DNA of 7,858 nt. Source: Actinomycetes bacterium. Lineage in GTDB: Bacteria; Actinomycetota; Actinomycetes; Actinomycetales; Cellulomonadaceae. The stretch is from assembly GCA_023390875.1 (NCBI GenBank), contig JAEWCA010000365.1, positions 1-7,858 of the forward strand, read 5' to 3'. Positions 1-5,791 of the stretch are shown here, one piece after another. The notes beneath the pieces are model-generated. The model had not been told where the DNA came from, searched no databases, and saw only the letters and a program-made list of their open reading frames with translations. Every line of letters begins with the position of its first letter. Positions within the stretch are counted from its first letter, which is position 1. Both the position numbers and the translations under genes were made by a program.

Positions 1-1427
1 GGCCTACGCCGCCCGTCATCGACTGCCGCCCGACCGCCGCCCACCCGGCCGACCCCGCCGAGCACCCGGCCCACGACGGCCCCGCGCGCGCCGACGACCG
101 GCTCGGCGAGGCCGAGGCCCTGTTCGGCTGGGTGCAGCAGGTGATGTCGGCCGCGGGCCTCGACGCGACCGACGCCCCCGCGCCCCGCACCTGGTCGGAC
201 CGGGTCGACGCGGTCCTGCTGCGCCCCTGGGTCGGCCTCCCCGCGCTGCTCGCGGTGATGTGGGCGCTGTTCGAGCTGGTCACCGCCGCGGCGACGCCCC
301 TGATGGACGCGGTCGACACGGCCCTCAACGGGTGGCTCGGCGGCGGGGTCCGGACCGTGCTCGGGCCCGCGCCGGACTGGGCGGCGTCGTTCGTCGTCGA
401 CGGTGTGCTGGCCGGGGTCGCGACGGTGCTGTCGTTCGTGCCGCTGATGGCGCTGATCTTCGTGGCGATCGCACTGCTCGAGGACTCCGGGTACCTCGCA
501 CGGGCGGCGTTCGTCGCCGACCGGGCGATGCGGGCCGTCGGGCTCGACGGGCGGGCCGTGATCCCGCTCGTCGTCGGGTTCGGCTGCAACCTGCCCGCGC
601 TGTCCGCGACCCGGGTGCTGCCGCACGCGCGGCAGCGGCTGCTCACGGGCCTGCTCGTGCCGCTCACGTCGTGCACCGCGCGGCTCACGGTCTACCTGAT
701 GCTGGCGTCCGTCTTCTTCCCGCAGGACCCCGGCACCGTCGTGCTCGCGATGTACGTGGTGTCGGCGCTGCTCGTCATCGGGGCCGGATCGGTGCTGCGG
801 CGCACGCTGTTCCGGGACGTCGAGCGGGAGCCGTTCGTCCTCGCGCTGCCCGCGTACCAGCGCCCCCGGCTGCGGTCGACCGCCGCGTCGACGTGGGTGC
901 GGGTCCTGTCGTTCGTGACGAAGGCCGGCGCGATCATCGTCACGACCCTGTCGGTCGTGTGGGTGCTCATGGCGGTGCCCGCGGCGCCCGGTCATCACGT
1001 CGCGGACGTGCCCGTCGAGGACAGCGTGTACGGGCGGGTCGCCGACGGCATCGCACCGGTGTTCGCGCCCGCCGGGTTCGACGACTGGCACGCGGCCGCG
1101 GCGCTCATGACGGGGTTCGTCGCGAAGGAGGTCGTGGTCGGGTCGATGGCGCAGACGTACGCGGTCACCGAGCCGTCCGACCCGTCGCAGCCCGGCGACC
1201 TCGGGTCGCGGTTGACCGCGACGTTCGACGCGGCGTCGGGCGGTGCTCCCACGGCCGCCGCGCTGGCGTTCCTGCTGTTCGTCCTCGCGTACACGCCGTG
1301 CCTCGCGACGATGGCCGAGCAGGCGCGGCTGTTCGGGTGGCGGTGGACCGGCGGTGCCGTCGCCGCGCAGCTCGTGCTCGCGTGGGTGCTCGCCGTCACC
1401 GTGTTCCAGGTGGGGCGGCTGCTGTGA
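1..1427 (+). CDS. feoB: Ferrous iron transport protein B, C-terminal part (5' end outside window)
   Basis: This is the membrane permease part of FeoB, the main bacterial Fe(II) importer, acting in the cytoplasmic membrane. The reading frame is open from base 3 with no stop, so the gene starts upstream; 474 residues are visible. The GTG at 132 is internal, because the preceding residues (RLGEAEALFGWVQQV) already match the linker that joins the N-terminal GTPase domain to the membrane domain in this family. The GTPase domain itself is not in the window. Family motifs seen include EDSGYLARAAF (about base 480), GFGCNLPALSATR with its cysteine codon at 585, GFVAKEVVVGS (about base 1113), and YTPCLATMA with its cysteine codon at 1299. 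The two Gate repeats and several hydrophobic helices are intact. The stop overlaps the start of the next gene by 4 bp, so the two are probably translationally coupled. Confidence 0.95.
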   Translation, partial: PTPPVIDCRPTAAHPADPAEHPAHDGPARADDRLGEAEALFGWVQQVMSAAGLDATDAPAPRTWSDRVDAVLLRPWVGLPALLAVMWALFELVTAAATPLMDAVDTALNGWLGGGVRTVLGPAPDWAASFVVDGVLAGVATVLSFVPLMALIFVAIALLEDSGYLARAAFVADRAMRAVGLDGRAVIPLVVGFGCNLPALSATRVLPHARQRLLTGLLVPLTSCTARLTVYLMLASVFFPQDPGTVVLAMYVVSALLVIGAGSVLRRTLFRDVEREPFVLALPAYQRPRLRSTAASTWVRVLSFVTKAGAIIVTTLSVVWVLMAVPAAPGHHVADVPVEDSVYGRVADGIAPVFAPAGFDDWHAAAALMTGFVAKEVVVGSMAQTYAVTEPSDPSQPGDLGSRLTATFDAASGGAPTAAALAFLLFVLAYTPCLATMAEQARLFGWRWTGGAVAAQLVLAWVLAVTVFQVGRLL

Positions 1428-1675
1428 CCGTGCTCGCGGACGTGCTGCGCGAGACCGACCGAGGGCTGCTGCCCGGGCGGGTCGCGGAGCGGCTCGGGCT
1501 GCCGGTCGACCTCGTCACCGCGACGCTCGACCACGCGGTGAGCGCCGGGCTCGTCGTGCGTCCAGCGGCCGCGTGCTCCGACTGCGCACCCGCCGAGCTC
1601 CGGCCGCCGTCGTGCGCGGGGTGCATGTTCGCCACACCCGTCAGGGCAGGGCGAGCTCCAGCAGCGTCGCGCTGA
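1424..1675 (+). CDS. FeoC-like winged-helix protein with four cysteines
   Basis: A small 83-aa protein encoded directly after feoB; its GTG start shares GTGA with the feoB stop, and an AGGTGG sequence lies about 10 nt upstream. Residues 1-46 look like a compact helix-turn-helix/winged helix (VLADVLRETDRGLLPGRVAE, then LVTATLDHAVSAGLVV), as in FeoC proteins, which bind FeoB and influence its stability or the operon's expression. Four cysteines follow at residues 51, 54, 64 and 67 (CxxC-x9-CxxC). In known FeoC proteins clustered cysteines can hold an Fe-S cluster; the two-CxxC spacing here could equally hold zinc. The last 11 codons overlap the 3' end of the opposing acetyltransferase gene. Assignment rests on position, size, fold pattern and cysteines, because the family is poorly conserved in sequence. 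Confidence 0.8.
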   Translation: MTVLADVLRETDRGLLPGRVAERLGLPVDLVTATLDHAVSAGLVVRPAAACSDCAPAELRPPSCAGCMFATPVRAGRAPAASR

Positions 1676-2201
1676 ACGTCGGGAAGTCCTTGCGCCCGAC
1701 GACCGTGAACCCGTAGCCCTCGTAGTAGTCGCGCAGCACCGGGTTCGTGGTGCGGCAGTCGAGCCGGAACAGCCCGACGCCCGCCGCCCGGCCCTGCGCC
1801 GCCGCCCAGTCGAGCATGACCGTCCCGATCCCGTGGCCGCTGCGGCGGCGGTCGACCATCAGGCCGTGCACGTACACCGCGGGCGGCTGGTCCGGACCCC
1901 AGAACGGCTCGTCCTCCCAGAGCAGCCGCAACGCGCCGGCGATGCCCACCTCGGCGTCCCGGACCACGTGCCACTGGCCGTCGGCGACCTCGTCGACCAC
2001 GCGCTGCAGCGGCATCTCGCCGGGGCGCCACTGGTCGACGCCGTGCGCGACCATCCAGTCCTCGAGCGACCGCCGCAGCCGGTGGATCGCCAGGGCGTCC
2101 TCGGCGGTCGCGGGTTCGACCCGACCACGACCCGCACCCGCGGGCACGCGCGCTGTCGCGGGCTCGGGCTCGGGCTCGGGCTCGACGGGTGCGGCGCTCA
2201 T
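1641..2201 (-). CDS. GNAT-family N-acetyltransferase
   Basis: A 186-aa acetyl-CoA-dependent acyltransferase with unknown substrate, probably cytoplasmic. The ATG at 2201 is chosen because GGAGG sits 8 nt upstream (2214-2210); the frame stays open further upstream, but that would run into the preceding gene. Residues 1-27 are a low-complexity leader with four Glu-Pro dipeptides (residues 7-14). The GNAT fold follows from about residue 28 to the end: the acetyl-CoA pyrophosphate loop is R119-R-S-G122-H-G124-I-G126 after the strand VYVHGLMVD, and the typical late motif is N153-P then DYYEGYGF (158-165). The N-terminal HGVDQWRPGE segment resembles GNAT proteins acting on small molecules, but this does not fix the substrate. 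It lies 19 bp after an unknown gene on the same strand, so they probably form an operon. Its 3' end overlaps the feoC-like gene by 35 bp, tail-to-tail. Confidence 0.9.
   Translation of the reverse strand: MSAAPVEPEPEPEPATARVPAGAGRGRVEPATAEDALAIHRLRRSLEDWMVAHGVDQWRPGEMPLQRVVDEVADGQWHVVRDAEVGIAGALRLLWEDEPFWGPDQPPAVYVHGLMVDRRRSGHGIGTVMLDWAAAQGRAAGVGLFRLDCRTTNPVLRDYYEGYGFTVVGRKDFPTFSATLLELALP
2160..2183. repeat. Hexanucleotide tandem repeat (GGGCTC)4 inside the acetyltransferase gene
   Basis: Four perfect copies of GGGCTC in tandem. On the minus strand these read GAGCCC and encode four Glu-Pro dipeptides at residues 7-14 of the GNAT protein. Because the unit is 6 bp, copy-number changes would keep the reading frame and only change the length of the Glu-Pro tract, so this is not an on/off switch. 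Confidence 0.9.
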
Positions 2202-2220
2202 CCCCGCGACCTCCGTCCCG

Positions 2221-2793
2221 TCAGGCGACCGACGCCGTCCGCGCCCGGCGCACACCCTCGATGGCGGCACCGAGCCCGATCCGGGGCGCGAGCCCGTCGA
2301 CCTGCACGACGGCCGCCCGGCCGTGCGTGCGGAACAGGTCCACGAGCTCGGCCAGCACGTGCGGCTCGGTCCGGGGCACGCCGACCTCGAGCAGCGTCGT
2401 CGGCCCGTCGTGCACCAGGTACGTCACGTACCCCATGAAGTCGTCCGCGGGCGTCACCCGGAACCGCACCGACCCGACCTGCGCCTCGACGGGCAGCGCC
2501 TGCCCGCCGACGTGCGACTCCTCGAGCAGCGCCCGGATGCGGCCCGCGTCCTCGCCGGGCAGCCCGTCCGTCGCGTCGATCGCGTCGAGGTCGGCGAGCA
2601 CGAAGCACGCCTCCGTCGGGTCGACGTGCGCGGGGTGCCACGAGCAGTCGACCTCGACCGCGAGGAAGCCGGCGTGCACCGAGAACGCGGACCGGATGAG
2701 CGCCTCGCGCTCCTCGACCGTCAGACCACGCAGCGGGTTGCGCCGGGTCGTCGCCGCCGCACCGCACGAGCAGGAGATCGTCACCATGCGCAC
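2221..2793 (-). CDS. Hypothetical protein, Cys/His-containing, soluble
   Basis: A 190-aa protein that I do not recognise. The GTG at 2793 is chosen because GGAGG (2805-2801) lies 7 nt upstream; the ATG at 2787 would be 13 nt away, though it cannot be excluded. The frame is open further upstream, but that part overlaps the divergent gene and has no ribosome site. There is no signal peptide or membrane helix. Visible features (counting from the GTG) are a C8-S-C10-G pair at the N-terminus and a cluster with C50, H53, H56 and C63, which together could bind a metal. A mixed alpha/beta second half follows, with segments such as VGSVRFRV and AAVVQVDGLA. It is the first gene of a probable two-gene operon with the GNAT acetyltransferase and is divergent from the first COG4705 gene. 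The protein-coding call is supported by codon pattern, start context and spacing; function is unknown. Confidence 0.75.
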   Translation of the reverse strand: MRMVTISCSCGAAATTRRNPLRGLTVEEREALIRSAFSVHAGFLAVEVDCSWHPAHVDPTEACFVLADLDAIDATDGLPGEDAGRIRALLEESHVGGQALPVEAQVGSVRFRVTPADDFMGYVTYLVHDGPTTLLEVGVPRTEPHVLAELVDLFRTHGRAAVVQVDGLAPRIGLGAAIEGVRRARTASVA

Positions 2794-2890
2794 CAGGGTG
2801 CCTCCGACCACTGACACGCACCCCGCCGACGCGCGGGAGGACGCCGGACGCTCAGCAGATCTGAAGGTTCGCCGCGCCACCCTGTGCCCC
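2794..2890. promoter_or_regulatory. Divergent promoter region with a CTCAGCAGATCTGA element
   Basis: These 97 bp separate the minus-strand hypothetical/GNAT operon from the first COG4705 gene and must hold promoters for both. An AT-richer island at 2851-2864 contains CTCAGCA followed by an 8-bp palindrome, CAGATCTG (2856-2863); the wider inverted repeat TCAG-N5-CTGA spans 2852-2864. CTCAGCA also occurs upstream of the second COG4705 gene (5764-5770), which suggests a shared regulator. No convincing -35/-10 pair is visible. The element is seen directly; its function is inferred. Confidence 0.35.
2801..2805 (-). promoter_or_regulatory. Shine-Dalgarno that decides the start of the hypothetical gene
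   Basis: The minus strand reads GGAGG here, 7 nt before a GTG at 2793 and 13 nt before an ATG at 2787. Seven nucleotides is normal spacing and thirteen is long, so the GTG is the better start. Confidence 0.55.
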
Positions 2891-3676
2891 GTGACGACCG
2901 GCGAACCCACCGCTCTGCGGACCACCACCCCGATGTCCGAGGCGCTGAGCCGCGTCCCGGAGGTGACGGCGATCTTCTGGGTGACGAAGGCGCTGACGAC
3001 GGCGATGGGCGAGTCGAGCTCGGACTACCTCGTCCGCGTGATGCCGCCGGAGCTCGCGGTGCTGCTCGGCGCCGCGGGCCTGGCCGTCGCCCTGGTGGTC
3101 CAGCTGCGCTCGGGCCGGTACGTGCCGTGGCGGTACTGGTGCGCGGTGTCGATGGTCGGAGTGTTCGGCACGATGGCCGCGGACGTCGTGCACGTCGGCC
3201 TGGGCGTGCCGTACGCGGTGTCGACGGTCGCGTTCGCGGTCGGCCTGGCGGCGGTGTTCGTGCTGTGGCACCGCACGGAGGGGACGCTGTCGATCCACAG
3301 CATCCGGTCGACGCGGCGCGAGCTGTTCTACTGGGCGACCGTGATGGCGACGTTCGCCCTCGGCACCGCCGCCGGGGACCTCGCGGCCGTGACGCTGCAC
3401 CTCGGGTACCTCGCCGCCGGGCTCCTGTTCTCCGCCGTCCTGCTCGTGCCGGCGATCGGCTACCGGTGGTTCGGGCTCGCCGCGATCGCGGCGTTCTGGT
3501 TCGCATACGTCCTCACGCGACCGGTCGGTGCGTCGTTCGCGGACTGGTTGGGGGTCTCCCACGAGCGTGGCGGCCTGGCGCTCGGCTCCGGTCACGTGGC
3601 GCTCGTGCTGACGCTCGCGATCGTCGCGCTGGTGGCCCGGATGTCCGCCACGCGTCGTGCGGCGGCGCGCGGCTAG
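2891..3676 (+). CDS. COG4705-type multi-pass membrane protein, paralog A
   Basis: A 261-aa membrane protein of an uncharacterised family (COG4705 by recognition of the RVPEVTxIFWVTK and TLSIHxIxxTRRExFYW motifs). About eight hydrophobic helices are visible and there is no cleavable signal peptide. Four helices carry W-x9-G-x4-D: W30/G40/D45, W83/G93/D98, W148/G158/D163 and W203/G213/D218. Each is followed by a second helix ending in basic residues, so the protein looks like four copies of a two-helix unit. The loop between units two and three (about 131-145) has conserved His136 and an RRE triplet. The start is uncertain: GTG 2891 gives an N-terminal length similar to paralog B, while ATG 2933 would remove 14 residues; neither has a clear ribosome site. 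The histidine kinase gene follows 10 bp downstream on the same strand. Transport or sensing of a cation is conceivable but unproven. Confidence 0.85.
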   Translation: MTTGEPTALRTTTPMSEALSRVPEVTAIFWVTKALTTAMGESSSDYLVRVMPPELAVLLGAAGLAVALVVQLRSGRYVPWRYWCAVSMVGVFGTMAADVVHVGLGVPYAVSTVAFAVGLAAVFVLWHRTEGTLSIHSIRSTRRELFYWATVMATFALGTAAGDLAAVTLHLGYLAAGLLFSAVLLVPAIGYRWFGLAAIAAFWFAYVLTRPVGASFADWLGVSHERGGLALGSGHVALVLTLAIVALVARMSATRRAAARG

Positions 3677-3679
3677 TCT
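3674..3679 (+). promoter_or_regulatory. Candidate -10 hexamer TAGTCT for a leaderless kinase transcript
   Basis: TAGTCT fits the actinobacterial -10 consensus TANNNT and ends 7 nt before the ATG at 3687. This is the distance expected when transcription starts on the A of the start codon. Its first three bases are the stop codon of the upstream COG4705 gene. No Shine-Dalgarno precedes the kinase ATG, which fits a leaderless message. No -35 element is evident. Confidence 0.35.
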
Positions 3680-3686
3680 GCGCCGC

Positions 3687-5048
3687 ATGACGTGGCCGTG
3701 GCACCTGTCGGTCCGCGCGCGCTCCGCGCTGGCCGCGATGGGCGCGGTGACGATCGCGCTCGTGCTCGCGTCGCTCGCGCTGCTCGTCGTCCTGCACAAC
3801 TCGGTCGAGCGCGGCGCCGTGGCGACGGCCGCCGCCCGCGCGCACGACGTCGCCGCTGAGCTCCGGACCGACGGCGCGACCACCGACGGGCTCACCTTCG
3901 CGCCCGGTACCGCCGGCGCCGTCCACGTCCAGGTCCTCGACGACGGCGAGGTGGTCCGGTCGAGCCCGTCCGTCGCCGGCCTGCCGCCACTGACCACCGC
4001 GGCCCCGGAAGCGGGCCACGCCGTCCAGGTCCCCGCCGACGTCGTGGGACCGGGCGACGGCCCGTTCGTGACGGTGCTGCTCGGGGTGAGCGACGTGCCC
4101 GGTGCGGACGCCGTCGCCGTGCAGCAGTCGTACGCCGAGGGCGCCGAGACCGTGCTCGACGCGGCCCAGGCGCTCCTCGTCGCCGTGCCTGCCCTCGTGC
4201 TCGTCGTCGGGGCCATGACCTACGTGCTCACGGGGCGGGCACTGCAGCCGGTGGAGCAGATCCGCCGGCGAAGCGCGCAGATCGGCGACACCGACGCCGG
4301 GGCCCGGATCGAGGTGCCGCACACGGGCGACGAGATCGCCCGCCTCGCCGTCACGCTCAACGGGATGCTCGACCGGCTCCACGACGCGCACCAGGCGCAG
4401 GTCAGGTTCGTCGCGGACGCGAGCCACGAGCTGCGCAGCCCGCTTGCGGCGGTCCGCGCGGAGCTCGACGTCGCACTGCGGCACCCGGACTCCGCCGACT
4501 GGGTCCGCACGGCGCACGCCGTGGCCGGCTCGAACGAGCGCATGCAGCAGCTCGTCGACGACCTGCTCGTGCTCACACGCTCGGCCGAGGGCGGAGCGCC
4601 GCAGCGGAACCAGGACGTCGACCTGGACGACCTGGTCGAGCGCGTCGGTTTCGCGCTGCGGCCACCCCCGGGCGTCCGGGTCGAGGTCGTCACGCGGCCG
4701 GCCCGCGTCCGGGGCAACCCGCGCGAGCTCGAGCGGGTCGTGCAGAACCTCGCGGACAACGCCGTGCGGCACGCCGCCACGCACGTGCGGCTCACGGTCG
4801 CGGCGACCGGCGACGGCGTCGAGCTCCGGCTCGACGACGACGGGCCGGGTGTGCCCGAGGAGTCGCGCGAGCGCGTGTTCGACAGGTTCGCCCGGCTCGA
4901 CGAGGGGCGCGCCCGGGCCGCCGGCGGGTCAGGACTGGGGCTCGCGATCGTGCGGGGGCTCGTCACGTCGCACGACGGGACCGTGCGCGTCGGGACGTCG
5001 GACCTCGGCGGCGCCGCGTTCGTCGTGCGGCTCCCGGAGGCGAGCTGA
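3687..5048 (+). CDS. Two-component sensor histidine kinase (HAMP, HisKA, HATPase_c)
   Basis: A 453-aa membrane sensor kinase that should autophosphorylate and pass the phosphate to the response regulator encoded just downstream on the other strand. Order of parts: a short basic N-terminus; membrane helix 1 (about 13-36); an extracytoplasmic sensing region (about 37-161) with no recognisable sensor fold and no cysteines; membrane helix 2 (about 162-183); HAMP linker (about 184-236); and a HisKA dimerisation domain with the H-box FVADASHELRSPLA, whose phospho-acceptor is His247. The ATP-binding domain has an N-box with N354 and N358 (QNLADNAVRHA), a G1 box DDGPG around D385, an F-box VFDRFARLDE and a G2 box GSGLGLAIV (415-423). 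All catalytic motifs are intact, so the kinase looks active. ATG 3687 is chosen because the upstream in-frame codons overlap the previous gene. It lies 10 bp after COG4705 paralog A. Confidence 0.95.
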   Translation: MTWPWHLSVRARSALAAMGAVTIALVLASLALLVVLHNSVERGAVATAAARAHDVAAELRTDGATTDGLTFAPGTAGAVHVQVLDDGEVVRSSPSVAGLPPLTTAAPEAGHAVQVPADVVGPGDGPFVTVLLGVSDVPGADAVAVQQSYAEGAETVLDAAQALLVAVPALVLVVGAMTYVLTGRALQPVEQIRRRSAQIGDTDAGARIEVPHTGDEIARLAVTLNGMLDRLHDAHQAQVRFVADASHELRSPLAAVRAELDVALRHPDSADWVRTAHAVAGSNERMQQLVDDLLVLTRSAEGGAPQRNQDVDLDDLVERVGFALRPPPGVRVEVVTRPARVRGNPRELERVVQNLADNAVRHAATHVRLTVAATGDGVELRLDDDGPGVPEESRERVFDRFARLDEGRARAAGGSGLGLAIVRGLVTSHDGTVRVGTSDLGGAAFVVRLPEAS

Positions 5049-5060
5049 GTCGGCGGCCCG

Positions 5061-5738
5061 TCAGACGTCGTCGTCCGCGACGCGGTACCCCATGCCCCGC
5101 ACGGTGAGGATGGTGCGCCGGTCGAACGGGGCGTCGACCTTGCGGCGCAGGTAGCTGATGTACACCTCGACGACGTTCGGGTCGCCGTCGAACGCGGAGT
5201 CCCACACGTTGTCGAGGATCTCCCGCTTGGTCACGACGTCGCCGCGCCGGCGCAGCAGCAGCTCGAGGACGCCGTACTCGCGGGGCGTGAGCGCGATCTC
5301 GACGCCACCGCGGGTGACGCGCCGCCGGGCCGGCTCGAGGCGCAGGTCGCCCGCCGAGAGCACGACCGGCCGCTCGGGCGCTCCCCGGCGGACGAGCGCG
5401 CGCAACCGGGCGAGGAGCACGTCGAACGAGAACGGTTTGTGCAGGAAGTCGTCGGCGCCGCGGTCGAACAGGCTGACCTGCACGTCGTCCTCGTCGCGCG
5501 CGGTGAGCACGAGCACAGGCGTCCACACGCCGCGCTCGCGCAGGCCCACGAGCACGTCGCGGCCGCTGAGCCCGGGCAGCATGAGGTCGAGCACGACCAC
5601 GTCGTACGCGGTCTCGGTGGCGGCCCAGAGCCCGTCGACGCCGTCGCGCATGACGTCGACCGTGATGCCCTCGGCCTCCAGCCCGCGCCGGACGACGTCG
5701 GCGAGCTGCTCCTCGTCCTCGACCACGAGCACCTTCAC
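5061..5738 (-). CDS. OmpR/PhoB-family response regulator
   Basis: A 225-aa DNA-binding regulator, very probably the partner of the adjacent histidine kinase. The receiver domain (about 1-115) has the acidic pocket E7-D8, phospho-acceptor D51 in VVLDLMLPG, the switch residue T79 and the conserved K101 in HKPF. The C-terminal winged helix (about 128-221) shows the OmpR-type pattern LTPREYGVLELLLRRRGDVVTK, then a recognition-helix region VEVYISYLRRKVD and the terminal hairpin ILTVRGMGYRV. The start is GTG 5738 with GGAGGG 6 nt upstream (5750-5745). The stop is only 12 bp from the kinase stop, and the two genes are convergent. The 5' side is divergent from COG4705 paralog B across 53 bp, where it may bind. 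Family and functional residues are clear; target genes are inferred. Confidence 0.95.
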   Translation of the reverse strand: MKVLVVEDEEQLADVVRRGLEAEGITVDVMRDGVDGLWAATETAYDVVVLDLMLPGLSGRDVLVGLRERGVWTPVLVLTARDEDDVQVSLFDRGADDFLHKPFSFDVLLARLRALVRRGAPERPVVLSAGDLRLEPARRRVTRGGVEIALTPREYGVLELLLRRRGDVVTKREILDNVWDSAFDGDPNVVEVYISYLRRKVDAPFDRRTILTVRGMGYRVADDDV

Positions 5739-5791
5739 GTGCGTCCCTCCGGCTCAGACGATCCTCAGCATCGGTCCCCGACGCTGCGTGC
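5739..5791. promoter_or_regulatory. Divergent promoter between response regulator and COG4705 paralog B, with CTCAG direct repeat
   Basis: These 53 bp must drive the regulator on the minus strand and the COG4705-DedA pair on the plus strand. They contain CTCAG at 5753-5757 and again at 5764-5768, an 11-bp period (CTCAG-N6-CTCAG). Direct half-sites spaced by about one helical turn are the usual layout of OmpR/PhoB-family binding sites, so autoregulation and control of paralog B are plausible. The region also holds the regulator's ribosome site (5745-5750). No TANNNT -10 element is present, and no ribosome site is visible for the plus-strand gene. Confidence 0.45.

Noticed and set aside
132..134. 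GTG at 132 as the start of feoB
   Set aside because: The frame is open to the window edge, and residues before it match the conserved FeoB linker, so this GTG is internal and the gene starts upstream.
2202..2270. Extended N-terminus of the GNAT protein, starting at 2270
   Set aside because: It would overlap the end of the upstream gene and lacks a ribosome site, while the ATG at 2201 has GGAGG at 8 nt.
2852..4216. 454-codon minus-strand open frame across COG4705-A and the kinase
   Set aside because: Low-complexity Ser/Thr/Arg composition, no start site context, and complete overlap with two well-supported genes.
3513..4784. 423-codon open frame antisense to the histidine kinase
   Set aside because: It mirrors the kinase gene, whose conserved motifs are all in the plus frame. 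The antisense product is Arg/His/Asp-rich with no family features, typical of open antisense frames in very GC-rich DNA.
5069..5082. CGTCG-TCCG-CGACG hairpin near the kinase/regulator junction as a terminator
   Set aside because: Only a 5-bp stem, with no T-tract, and explained by the run of Asp codons at the C-terminus of the response regulator.
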